Made by a program: the position numbers and the translations under genes
Shown here: positions 37,101 through 45,175 of the stretch, piece after piece
Position numbering within the stretch: the stretch's first letter is position 1
Layout: the number at the start of each line of letters is the position of its first letter
Notes under the pieces: model-generated
What the model was told of the DNA's origin: nothing
The model's database searches: none
What the model saw: only the letters and a program-made list of their open reading frames with translations
Origin: Opitutia bacterium
GTDB taxonomy: Bacteria > Verrucomicrobiota > Verrucomicrobiia > Opitutales > UBA953
Reading direction: 5' to 3'
DNA length: 64,000 bases
Assembly (NCBI GenBank): GCA_003569245.1
Contig: BGOM01000011.1
Location: 1-64,000 of the forward strand

Positions 37101-37260
37101 CCTTGCGCGACTTGGCGTCGAAGCCGTGGCAATGGAAGCAGGTGTCCGACATGATCGGCCGGATGTCACGGTTGAACTGCACGGTATCGTCGGCGCCGCG
37201 GCCGGGGAGGGCGAAGACGAGGGCGACGAGGACGGACAGGCGGACGAGGGGGGCGGACAT
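34132..37260 (-). CDS. PSD1 (cytochrome c-DUF1549-DUF1553) protein (pair B)
   Basis: A 1042-residue exported PSD1 protein. The signal peptide (about 1-22) is followed by a heme motif CFHCH (Cys41, Cys44, His45) in FNRDIRPIMSDTCFHCHGFD. DUF1549 has RVSLDLTGLPPTPAELAAFL, YGERMAVWWLDIARFADTVG and FGCAECHDHKFDPIKSADFY with a second CxxCH. Between the two DUFs lies an Ala/Pro/Lys-rich linker (about 465-500) then a beta domain. DUF1553 has LANWLTSKENPITARTFTNR, IFHGTGLSAALDDLGSQG and NTPQQALTLLNDPTFVEAAR. The linker is longer than in pair A. Together with the DUF1501 gene it makes an operon-like unit; the FAD oxidoreductase gene ends 69 bp upstream of its start on the same strand. Confidence 0.92.
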   Translation of the reverse strand: MSAPLVRLSVLVALVFALPGRGADDTVQFNRDIRPIMSDTCFHCHGFDAKSRKGGLRLDLREEALKAGKSGALAIVPGKPEESEVIKRLYTTDPDDLMPQKESHKTLTSAQKELLRRWVAQGAPYEAHWAYVPLKAPAIPAMPAGGRNPIDAFIGAKLAEKRIAPAAEASKERLLRRVSLDLTGLPPTPAELAAFLADTSPEAYEKQVDRLLASPHYGERMAVWWLDIARFADTVGFHGDQNQRIFPYRDYVINAFNANKPFDAFTREQLAGDLLPGATEEQKVASGYNRLNMMTREGGAQPKEYLAKYGAERVRSVSAAWLGSTFGCAECHDHKFDPIKSADFYSLQAFFADVKQWGVYADYAYTPEPELKGVNNDSPFPPEVKTTSPYLLKQDAKTRREIGAVALAKADPAKFAAWLEQTKAFLAKSPSGWVEPAGSFEVRKAPPEAKAAVKAAPDAKVAAKTPPTPNTVKPAEPAKESFATGQPVVPRRRVAKGDNLIVEMTPGPMRVAAVRLTLPQAKPGERASFNVAFSVRPAKGKERKLNVAFADATTKDVRYSGGAEVLGIGNTWSLTIPEGPAPQAVWLLDNPVELAAGDTVVATIDPGSATPFRVGLSPLGDYDPLTFADEPLLAALRQGATDDARRGRLAAAFLCATQPVRADFEELKAMATKLREYRRGVAWSLVTEARAPLTIRVLPRGNFLDTSGPVVLPATPSFLPGYRQSNETKRLNRLDLANWLTSKENPITARTFTNRLWQIFHGTGLSAALDDLGSQGEPPSHPELLDWLSLEFRDHGWDVKRLVRLMVTSRTYRQSSSLRPELKDVDPNNRLLASQNPRRLDAEFVRDNALAIAGLLNLEDIGGPSVKPYQPDGFYEPLQFPNRTYVASKDAEQWRRGLYMHWQRMFLHPMLVNFDAPARDECVALRSSSNTPQQALTLLNDPTFVEAARAFAARLLALPADQDRLNVAFRLAVGRDIKAVERASLGKLIADQQAYYAANPAEAAKLLKVGLTPPPPGDAATHAAWTQACRVLLNSQEAITRY

Positions 37261-37329
37261 GGGGACGAACCTTAAGACAAGGCCCCCGGGGGGAGGTTTC
37301 AACGGGAAACGGCCCCGCCTCCGGCCGAA

Positions 37330-39414
37330 TCAGCGGGTCTGCCAGTTGACCGCGTCGATGACCACGAAGCCGTCGGCGCCTTGGTTGCTGATGGTCACGA
37401 CGGCGGGATGTTGTTCGTCGAAGCCGAAGGTGCCCAGGCTCAACAGGCCGTTGGCGGTCTTGTCCCGAAGGTTCCAGCGCCTGACGTCGGCGCCGCCGGC
37501 GTGGGCGACGGTGATGGTGGCGTTGGTGGCGCGGTTGACGTTGGGGACGAGGGCGAGGAAGACCTCGTATTTGCCGGCCTTGGGCAGTTTGGCCTCGAAG
37601 CGCGCGGAGACGGCGCCGTGCTCGCCCTTGGCGTCGTGGCGATACCCGGTCCCGATGAAGGAAGGGGACGCGGTGCTCTCGGTCCAGGTGCCGGTGAGCT
37701 GGGCGTCGGCGTCGTCGACGGTGACGCCGGGGAGTTCCTTGGCGTCGCGGCGCACGGTCTTCGGGCCCGCCGCGCGGTCGAGCACCTGGCCGTCGGCGAG
37801 GAGTTTCGCGCTGAGGTCGGCGAACGGCACGTCCTGCACGGCGACGCCTTGGTCGATGGCCAAGGCCGCGGCGGTCGCGGCGGATTGGCCGAGGATCATG
37901 AAGACCGGTTCCATGCGGATGGAGCCGTAGGCGATATGGGTGCAGCTGACGCAGACCGGGACGAGCAGGTTCGCGCACTGCTCCTTCTTCGGTATCAGCG
38001 CGCCATAGTCGATGGGGTAGGGGCGGCCGGGGTTCACCTGCACATCGCCTTCGTTGCGGACGTAGGCCTTGCCGTCGGCGTCCCGGACGACGATGCGCTG
38101 CACATTGTGCGAATCCATGTTGTACGAGCCCATGCCGACCGAGCGGGGCGTGGGGATCTTCCGCTTCAGGTGGTTCTCGTTGACGACGACGTCCGCGGTC
38201 ATGCGGCGGGCCTCGCGGACGTAGATCTGGTGCGGCCAGTGACCGTTGTCGGTGAATTCATCCTTGGCCAGACCCCACTGCGCGAAACTTTCCCGGATCT
38301 TCGCGGGCACGGACGGGTCGTTGGCCAGGAAGTAGAGGTAGCCCTGCTGGTACCGGCGATGCTCGGCGATGATCTCGCGGCGGCGCTCATAGGAGGCGTC
38401 GGGGTAGTCCCAGTTCATGCCGATGTTGTCCGTGCTGAAAGGCCCGTGATTGTTGGTGTCGGTCTTCGCGTTGGGGATCAGGTCGAATTTCCCGAAGACG
38501 TGGGTGGAGCCCTGGGCGAGGGCGCGGGCGAGCAACGCGTACTGTTTCGGGTCGTAGCCCGGCGGCCGGGGGAACTCCACGCGGTTGGCCGGGACCTTGG
38601 TCAGGCACATCCGGAAGTTATAAGCCTGGATCTTCTTGTCGCCCTCGCCGTCCCGGCCGCCGACCGGGATATCCTGGATACGGGGCAGCAGGCCGGACGA
38701 CGGGTCGCCCTCCACGACGTAGGGGTCGACCTTGCCCGCGAACTGGTGGGACTTGGCGTGGGCGAGCTGGATGCCGTTCAGGGTCTCGCCGAAGGCGGCG
38801 TTGGGCTCGCGGCCGAACGTGTAACTCACGCCGGCGGCGGCCATGAGGTCGCCCTCGTAGGTGGCGTCGATGAACATCCGACCGCGGTAGGTCTTGCCGG
38901 AGAGGGTGCGCAGCGAGGTGATGCGGCCGTCCCGCTTCTCCACCCCTTGGGCGCGGTCCAGCCACTCGTCGCGCTCGACGACGAGTCCGAACTCCTTGAC
39001 GTAGTCCTCGAAGACCTTCTCCGCGACGGAGGGTTCGAAGATCCACATGGTGCGTTCACCGGCATCCATCGCCACGGTGCCCTGGCCCTTGTTGCCGAAC
39101 TTCTCCTTGGCTTCGTGCCTCCAGGCTTCGGGCCTCTGGTATTCCCGCCAGACGCGGTGGTAGAAGTCGCGCGAGAGGCCGCCGATGACGGACTTGTCGC
39201 CGGAATCGGTGAAACCGAGCCCGCCGCTGGAAAGGCCGCCGAGGTGCTTGTCGGGGCTGACGACGACGACGGACTTGCCCATCTTCTTCGCCTGGACCGC
39301 CGCGATGATCGCGGCGGAGGTGCCGCCGTAGACGACGACATCGTAGGTGGGTGCCGGCGCCTCGGCGCGGAGCAGGCCGGGCAGGGTGCAGAGCAGGGCG
39401 AGGAGTCGTCGCAT
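37330..39414 (-). CDS. FAD-dependent oxidoreductase with C-terminal golvesin-like domain
   Basis: A 694-residue exported flavoprotein. After a signal peptide (about 1-17) comes the Rossmann FAD motif YDVVVYGGTSAAIIAAVQAK and PDKHLGGLSSGGLGFTDSGD, a motif of the FAD_oxidored (PF12831) family. Then come MFIDATYEGDLMAAAGVSYT, HNVQRIVV and a late FAD-contact region EPVFMILGQSAATAAALAI. The last ~150 residues (from about 555) form a beta domain like the golvesin/xanthan-lyase C-terminal module, with GKYEVFLALVPN and VVTISNQGADGFVVIDAVNW; it probably binds polysaccharide. PVC and Bacteroidetes genomes carry many such proteins in glycan loci. The substrate is unknown. It may be co-transcribed with pair B. 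Confidence 0.88.
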   Translation of the reverse strand: MRRLLALLCTLPGLLRAEAPAPTYDVVVYGGTSAAIIAAVQAKKMGKSVVVVSPDKHLGGLSSGGLGFTDSGDKSVIGGLSRDFYHRVWREYQRPEAWRHEAKEKFGNKGQGTVAMDAGERTMWIFEPSVAEKVFEDYVKEFGLVVERDEWLDRAQGVEKRDGRITSLRTLSGKTYRGRMFIDATYEGDLMAAAGVSYTFGREPNAAFGETLNGIQLAHAKSHQFAGKVDPYVVEGDPSSGLLPRIQDIPVGGRDGEGDKKIQAYNFRMCLTKVPANRVEFPRPPGYDPKQYALLARALAQGSTHVFGKFDLIPNAKTDTNNHGPFSTDNIGMNWDYPDASYERRREIIAEHRRYQQGYLYFLANDPSVPAKIRESFAQWGLAKDEFTDNGHWPHQIYVREARRMTADVVVNENHLKRKIPTPRSVGMGSYNMDSHNVQRIVVRDADGKAYVRNEGDVQVNPGRPYPIDYGALIPKKEQCANLLVPVCVSCTHIAYGSIRMEPVFMILGQSAATAAALAIDQGVAVQDVPFADLSAKLLADGQVLDRAAGPKTVRRDAKELPGVTVDDADAQLTGTWTESTASPSFIGTGYRHDAKGEHGAVSARFEAKLPKAGKYEVFLALVPNVNRATNATITVAHAGGADVRRWNLRDKTANGLLSLGTFGFDEQHPAVVTISNQGADGFVVIDAVNWQTR

Positions 39415-39483
39415 GGCGGGGTGCCCCCAACCTGTCGAAAACGGCGGGCAGGGGAAGCGGGAAAAACGACCCCGCCCGCTGGG

Positions 39484-40328
39484 TCAGCGACGTTCCGCCT
39501 GCGTCCGGATGAAGCGCACCACCGCCTGATGGCCGGGGTCCTCGGGCAGTCGCAGGTCATGGCCGACGCTCCCGTGGTCCTTGCCCATCGCCCGGAGCGA
39601 GGTGGTTTCCGCATGGCCGGCGCCTTTCAGCATCGCCAGCAGGTAGAGGTTCTCCTCGGCGCGTCCCGCCATGTCGTTCTCCGCGTAGATCGTCAGCACC
39701 GGCGGAAGCGCCTTGCGCACGAAGAAGGCCGGGGCGGCCTCGTCGGCGATCGTCGCGTAGCGCGACAGCCCCCGTTCCTCGCGGACGGTGTAGTGGGTGA
39801 AGACCTGGCCGCTGACCTGAGCGATGCCGGCCACGTCCTTGAGGCCGAAGCCGTAGGGACGCAGCCGGGATTCATCGAAGCCGACCAGCAGGGCGAGGTA
39901 ACCGCCGGCGGAGTGCCCCCGAGGAAGACCTTGCGCGGGTCGCCGCCATGCCGGGCGATGTTGCGTAGCGTCCAGGCGAAAGCGGCGGCGGCATCGTCGA
40001 CGTACTCCGGGTACTTGGCCCTCGGGTTGAGCCGATAATCCGGGACGACCACGGCGATCCCCTCGCGGGCGAAGCTCCGGGCGATCTCGGCGCAGTGCTC
40101 GGTCGCCACGTCCTTGCCCCCGTTCTTCAGGCCGCCGCCGTAGAACCAGACGTAGGTCGCGAACGGCTGCGCCGCCGGGGCCGGGAGGGTCAGGTCGAGT
40201 TTGCAACGTTCGCGCTCGTAGGCGGACTGATCATCACCCGTGCGGTACGGAACATCCCGGAGGACCTGCGGGTCGGGCTGGGCGAGGGCGGCGCCGGTCA
40301 CCGCCAGCAGGGCGATTAGGCGGCGCAT
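39484..40328 (-). pseudogene. Secreted alpha/beta hydrolase (esterase-like), single frameshift
   Basis: Read with one correction, this is a ~281-residue secreted esterase. It has a signal peptide MRRLIALLAVTGAALAQ, CKLDLTLPAP, TYVWFYGGGLKNGG (oxyanion HGGG-like loop), VVVPDYRLNP and DPRKVFLGG-HSAGGYLALLVG (nucleophile elbow). It ends with TIYAENDMAG and GKDHGSVGHDL. The break is at the C5 run at 39916-39920, where one more C would restore GGHSAGGY exactly. No other lesion is visible, so this may be a sequencing error in a functional gene. It belongs to the BD-FAE/dienelactone-hydrolase-like group acting on ester groups of carbohydrates. It lies two bases after DUF1501 pair C. Confidence 0.8.
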
Positions 40329-40330
40329 CC

Positions 40331-41767
40331 TCAGGCGATCAGGTTCGAGATGATCTTCCCGTGCACGTCGGTCAGGCGGAAATCCCGGCCCGAGCTCCGG
40401 AAGGTGAACTCCTCGTGGTTGAAGCCGAGCAGGCGGAGCAAGGTCGCGTGCAGGTCGTGCACATGGACGACGTCCTTGACGGACTTGAAGCCGAACTCGT
40501 CGGTCTCGCCGTGGACGATGCCGCCCTTGGCGCCGCCGCCCGCCAGCCACATCGTGAAGCCGTGGTTGTTGTGGTCGCGGCCGTTGATCTTGCCGGCGTT
40601 CGAGCCCGGCGTCGGCAGCTCGACGGTCGGGGTGCGCCCGAACTCACCGCCCCAGATCACCAAGGTCTCGTCGAGCAACCCGCGCTGCTTGAGGTCGCGC
40701 AGCAGGGCCGCGATCGGCTGGTCGGCCTCGTTGGCCAGGCGGCGGTGCTGGACCTCGAGGTCGTCATGGCTGTCCCACGGCTGGCCGTTCCCGTGCCAGA
40801 GCTGGACGAAGCGGACGCCCCGCTCGACGAGCCGGCGGGCGATCAGGAACTGACGGCCCTGGGTCGTGTCGCCGTACATCGCGCGGATCGCCTCGGGCTC
40901 GCGGCTGATGTCGAACGCGTCGGTGGCCTCGAGCTGCATGCGGTAGGCCATCTCGAAGGACTGGGCGCGGGCTTCGAGGGCGGCATCTTCGGCGCGGGCG
41001 GCCTTGTGCTCGGCATTGAGGCGGGCGAGCAGGTCGAGCTGGCGGCGCTGGGCGGGGCGGGAGAGGCCGCGGTTGCGGATGTTCTCGATGAGGTCGTCGA
41101 CGTTGCGCTTGGCGGAGTCGACGTAGTTGCCTTGGTAGACGCCGGGCAGGAAGCCGCACTGCCAGTTCTGGGTCTCCTGGATCGGGTAGCCGCCGGGACA
41201 GAGCGTCATGAAGCCCGGGAGGTTCTCGTTCTCGGTGCCGAGCCCGTACGTCACCCACGACCCGAAGGACGGCCGCACCTGGCGGGCCTCGCCGCAGTTC
41301 ATGAGCAGCAGCGACGGCTCGTGGTTGGGCACGTCCGCCTTCATCGACCGGATCACGCAGAGGTCGTCGGCGAACTCGGCGGTCTTGGCGAAGAGCTCGC
41401 TGACCTCGAGCCCGCTCTTGCCGTAGCGCTTCCACGTGAACGGCGAACGGAAGGCCGCCCCGGTCTTGCGCTCGGTCGCGATGTAGTCGCCCGGCAGCTT
41501 CTGGCCGTGGTACTTGTCGAGGGCGGTCTTGCGGTCGAAGGTGTCGACGTGGGACGGGCCGCCGTTGGCGAAGATGTGGATGACGTGCTTGGCCTTGGCG
41601 GGCAGCGGGGGGCGCCGCGGCGCCAGCGGGCGGAGCGGGTCGACCGTCACCGGCGCGGCGCGCAGCTCGCGCTGCAGCATGGCCGCCAGCGCGGTGGCGC
41701 CGAGGCCCATGCCGCACTTGCGGAGGAATTCCCGGCGGCTGTGTTGGAAGAGTTCGGCGGGGGTCAT
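40331..41767 (-). CDS. DUF1501 protein, Tat-exported (pair C)
   Basis: A 478-residue DUF1501 protein. Its twin-arginine signal is SRREFLRKCGMGLGATALAAM (about 10-30). Further marks are VIHIFANGGPSHVDTFDRKT, FTWKRYGKSGLEVSELFAKT, VRPSFGSWVTYGLGTENEN, FVQLWHGNGQPWDSHDDLE, TLVIWGGEFGRTPTVELPTP, and GRDHNNHGFTMWLAGGGAKG. It starts where the PSD1 stop ends (TGATG overlap), so it is translationally coupled to it. A hydrolase gene follows by two bases, so pair C probably includes an esterase. Paralogous to, but clearly different from, pairs A and B. Confidence 0.92.
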   Translation of the reverse strand: MTPAELFQHSRREFLRKCGMGLGATALAAMLQRELRAAPVTVDPLRPLAPRRPPLPAKAKHVIHIFANGGPSHVDTFDRKTALDKYHGQKLPGDYIATERKTGAAFRSPFTWKRYGKSGLEVSELFAKTAEFADDLCVIRSMKADVPNHEPSLLLMNCGEARQVRPSFGSWVTYGLGTENENLPGFMTLCPGGYPIQETQNWQCGFLPGVYQGNYVDSAKRNVDDLIENIRNRGLSRPAQRRQLDLLARLNAEHKAARAEDAALEARAQSFEMAYRMQLEATDAFDISREPEAIRAMYGDTTQGRQFLIARRLVERGVRFVQLWHGNGQPWDSHDDLEVQHRRLANEADQPIAALLRDLKQRGLLDETLVIWGGEFGRTPTVELPTPGSNAGKINGRDHNNHGFTMWLAGGGAKGGIVHGETDEFGFKSVKDVVHVHDLHATLLRLLGFNHEEFTFRSSGRDFRLTDVHGKIISNLIA

Positions 41768-44700
41768 CAGTCGACGAAGTTGAATTCGTTGGATTCGAGG
41801 AGGACCTGGGCGAGGGCGGACCAGGCGGATTGGGCGTCGACGCCCTTGCCGAATTCGGCGGCGGCCGAGGCGATGGTCTCGCCGGTCTTGGCGTCCTTGA
41901 TCGTCGGCGCCCAGGCGAAGCCGTCGCTGTTGGCGCCGTTCAGGTCGTCGAGGATGAAGTCGAGCGTCTCGCCGGCCGCCAGTTCCAGCGAGGCGAGCGT
42001 GACGGCGGTCGTCTCGCCGCCCTTCACGATCCATTCCCCGAGGAGTCCGCGCCGGTCGCTGACGATCCGCGCGCGGACGCCTTGGCTGGTCCTGGCCGGC
42101 ACCTTCAGCTCGCCCTCGACGCGGGCCTGCGCGGCGGCGCCCGAACGCCAGCGACGGATCACCGCATGACGTTCGTCGTTGCCGGGATGGCCGCCCTTCG
42201 CGGTGAGGAACGCGAAGCCATTGACCGCGTCGGGGATCTTCGCCTGGGGGGCGACCCGGTCATCCGTGCGGGTCTTCATCTCGGTGAACTCGACGACCTT
42301 CCGGGTGGCGTTCCAGCCACCGATGCCGTTGCGCCAGACGGCGGGGGGCGGGGAGGTCCCGAAGTCACGGATGAACCCGGTGGCGAGGCCGACCTCGGCC
42401 GGCGTGGCGGCGCGACCCAGGATGGCGCGGTACAAGGCCTGCGCCTTGTCGGCGTCGGTCCCGCCCGTCGCCTTCGCCGCGAGGCCATCCGATAGGGTGC
42501 GGGTGAACGGGTGGTTGATCATCCAGAGCGCCTGCTGCGGGGTGGTGGTCTGGTTGCGCTTCGCCACGTGGTAATCCGGGTTGGCGAAATCGAAGGTGCG
42601 GAACACCGCGGGAAGGTTCTGGCGATCGATGAAGCCATAGACCGTGCGGCGCGGCGTGGTGAAGTCGGCGATCAGGTCGAACGGCTGGCCGCCGGTCTTG
42701 CCCTCCGTGCGTCCGGCGACGCGCAGCATGCTGTCGCGCATGGACTCGAAATCCAGTCGGCGACGGTTCATGCGCCCGAGGAGCTGGTTATCGGGGTCCT
42801 TGGCGAGGCCCGCGGCGTGCGGGGCGGACGACTGGCGGAAGGCGGCCGACAACACGAGCGAACGCAGGAGACGCTTCACGGACCAACCGTCGGCGACGAA
42901 GCGGGCGGAGAGGTGTTCCAAAAGCGCGGGGTTCTTGGGCGGCGGGGTGCGGACGCCGAAATCGCTCGGGGTCTCCACCAGCGGTTGGCCGAAGACCTGC
43001 AGCCACATGCGATTCACCATCACGCGGGCGGTGAGCGGATTGGTCGGGCTGGCGATGGCCTCGGCGAGCTCGCGGCGGCCGCTGCCTTCGGTGAACGGGC
43101 GGCGCGGGGCCGCGGAGAGGATCTCCAGGAACTGGCGCGGCACGGTCTTGCCCGGACGGCCGGGGTTGCCGCGCAGCAGGATGGTGCCGTTGACGGGCTT
43201 GGGCTTGTCGACCATCACCATCGCGCGCGGCGGGCTCTTGGGGTTGGTCGCCTTGTAGGCCTCGGCCTCGCGGACCAGCTTGCGGTAGGCTTGGGCGTCG
43301 GCGGTGACGTAGGTGCCGATCAGGGATTCCGCGGTGGGCGCGGTCGGTCCGTTCGGCGCGTCGATGAGTTCGGCCCAAGGCTTGCGGCCCGGTTCCGCGG
43401 ACTTGCCGCGGGCCGCGGCGAGGAGGTTGGCGTAGGTCGCCGCCAATTCGTCGAACTTCTTCGGCATCGCCTTGGTCAGCTCGGCCTTCAGCAGCGGATC
43501 GATCGCCGGTTCAGGTTTCGCCGCCAGCTGGGCCGACAGGGCCGCACCGAACTGGTCATCGGGAGTGGCGGCCAGGCGGGACCAGAGACCCCAGATCGGG
43601 TCGTTCGGTTGCAACCTCGGTTGGACGACCTTCTTCCAGCCCGCGAGCACGGCGGGGTAGAGCGCCAGTCGTTTCGCCTCCTGGTCGGCGTTGAGCTTCG
43701 GGTCGGCCAAGGCGCGGCGGAGCAAGGTCAGGTATGCCGTCGTCTTGCTCGCGCTGAAGGAACCCTCGCGGCGGGACGTCACGAAGTCGGCCCCTTTCTT
43801 CTGCAGGCGGGCGAGCTCGGCCTCGAACTCCATCGACTCCTTCGTCGGCGTGAACGGCTTCAGCAGCGGTTTCTCCTTCGGCTCCTCGGAGGAGCTGAAG
43901 ATCGCGTGGAGCGAGTAGTACTCGCCCGTCGAGATCGGGTCGAACTTGTGGTCGTGGCAGCGGGCGCAGGCCATGGTCAGGCCCTGCATCCCGCGCATCA
44001 CGACGTCGATGCGGTCGTCGATGATGTCGTGCTGGTTGTTCAGGAAGCGGCGGCCCAACGTCAGGTAGCCGAGCGCGGCGAGGTCGCGGTTGTCCTCGCC
44101 GGTCGTGAGCTGATCGGCCGCGAGCTGGAGCTTCAGGAAGCGGTCATAGGGGAGATCGCGGTTGAAGGCGGCGATGACCCAGTCGCGGTAGGTGTAGGCA
44201 TAGGCGTAGCGGCGCTCTTCCTCGAAGACGTAGCCTTTGGTGTCGGCGTAGCGCGCGACGTCGAGCCAGTGGCGTCCCCAGCGTTCGCCGAAGGCCGGCG
44301 CGGCCAGCAGCCGGTCGACGAGTTTCTCGACCGCCTGCGGGTCGCGGTCCTGCGCGAACGCTTCGATCTCGGCGGCCGTCGGCGCGAGCCCCCAGAGCGT
44401 GAGGTAGAGTCGGCGGGCGAGGACTTCGCGCGGCGCCTCGGGCGACAGCGACAGGCCTTCGGCCTCCAGTCCGGCGAGGACGAAGGCGTCGACCGGCGTG
44501 CGGACGCGGTCGGCCGCGCGGACGGTCGGCACCGCGGGGGCGACGACGGGTTGGAACGCCCAATGCTTGCGCGGGTCGGTGACGGCGGGGCCGGCCTCCG
44601 TCGGCCAGGGCAGGCCCTGCTGGACCCACTCGGTCAGCGCCGCGATCTGGTTCGCCGGGAGTTTCTCGCCCTCGCCGGGCATGGCCTCGATGTCCTTCTG

Positions 44701-44979
44701 CTTCGCGTGGTTGATCGAGAGGATCAGCCGGCTGGCGGCGGGATTGCCCGGCACGACCACCGGACCGACCTCGCCGCCCTTGAGGATGAATTCGCGGGAA
44801 TCCAGGCGGAGGCCTGACTTCTGTTTCTTCGGTCCGTGGCAGGAGTAGCAGTTCTCCGCCAGCACCGGCCGCACTTCCTTCTCGAAGAACTCGCGCTGGG
44901 CCGGGGTCGGGACAGGGCCCTCCGCGGCCCCGAGCAGGGGGAGCAGGCCAAGGAGGAGGGCGGGGAGCCGCGGGCGCAT
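41767..44979 (-). CDS. PSD1 (cytochrome c-DUF1549-DUF1553) protein (pair C)
   Basis: A 1070-residue exported PSD1 protein. A signal peptide (about 1-19) is followed by FFEKEVRPVLAENCYSCHGP with heme motif CYSCH (Cys44, Cys47, His48). DUF1549 has LYLTLWGLAPTAAEIEAF, FGERWGRHWLDVARYADTKG and LTMACARCHDHKFDPISTGE with a second CxxCH. DUF1553 has GRRELAEAIASPTNPLTARV, VFGQPLVETPSDFGVRTPPP and TPQQALWMINHPFTRTLSDG. A distinct C-terminal beta domain follows (about 905-1060; LASLELAAGETLDFILDD), not present in pairs A and B. This resembles a carbohydrate-binding or LamG-like module. Alternative starts at 44985 (ATG) and 44997 (TTG) exist. It diverges from the ThuA fusion gene. Confidence 0.9.
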   Translation of the reverse strand: MRPRLPALLLGLLPLLGAAEGPVPTPAQREFFEKEVRPVLAENCYSCHGPKKQKSGLRLDSREFILKGGEVGPVVVPGNPAASRLILSINHAKQKDIEAMPGEGEKLPANQIAALTEWVQQGLPWPTEAGPAVTDPRKHWAFQPVVAPAVPTVRAADRVRTPVDAFVLAGLEAEGLSLSPEAPREVLARRLYLTLWGLAPTAAEIEAFAQDRDPQAVEKLVDRLLAAPAFGERWGRHWLDVARYADTKGYVFEEERRYAYAYTYRDWVIAAFNRDLPYDRFLKLQLAADQLTTGEDNRDLAALGYLTLGRRFLNNQHDIIDDRIDVVMRGMQGLTMACARCHDHKFDPISTGEYYSLHAIFSSSEEPKEKPLLKPFTPTKESMEFEAELARLQKKGADFVTSRREGSFSASKTTAYLTLLRRALADPKLNADQEAKRLALYPAVLAGWKKVVQPRLQPNDPIWGLWSRLAATPDDQFGAALSAQLAAKPEPAIDPLLKAELTKAMPKKFDELAATYANLLAAARGKSAEPGRKPWAELIDAPNGPTAPTAESLIGTYVTADAQAYRKLVREAEAYKATNPKSPPRAMVMVDKPKPVNGTILLRGNPGRPGKTVPRQFLEILSAAPRRPFTEGSGRRELAEAIASPTNPLTARVMVNRMWLQVFGQPLVETPSDFGVRTPPPKNPALLEHLSARFVADGWSVKRLLRSLVLSAAFRQSSAPHAAGLAKDPDNQLLGRMNRRRLDFESMRDSMLRVAGRTEGKTGGQPFDLIADFTTPRRTVYGFIDRQNLPAVFRTFDFANPDYHVAKRNQTTTPQQALWMINHPFTRTLSDGLAAKATGGTDADKAQALYRAILGRAATPAEVGLATGFIRDFGTSPPPAVWRNGIGGWNATRKVVEFTEMKTRTDDRVAPQAKIPDAVNGFAFLTAKGGHPGNDERHAVIRRWRSGAAAQARVEGELKVPARTSQGVRARIVSDRRGLLGEWIVKGGETTAVTLASLELAAGETLDFILDDLNGANSDGFAWAPTIKDAKTGETIASAAAEFGKGVDAQSAWSALAQVLLESNEFNFVD

Positions 44980-45175
44980 CGTCATTCTATCTAACAAGGG
45001 GGGTGGGGGGATGTTCCTTTAAGTAGTTGGTCTGCCCAGAAATGCAAAGATTTGCCGCGGATGGCCGAGGTTTGGGCGGCGGGACGTAAAATCCGTCGCT
45101 TCGCCCCCATTTTTCTTCCAACCCCGGCCGATTTCGCCTGTCTCAAACGCCTACCCCTCGCCCTCTCATATCTTT

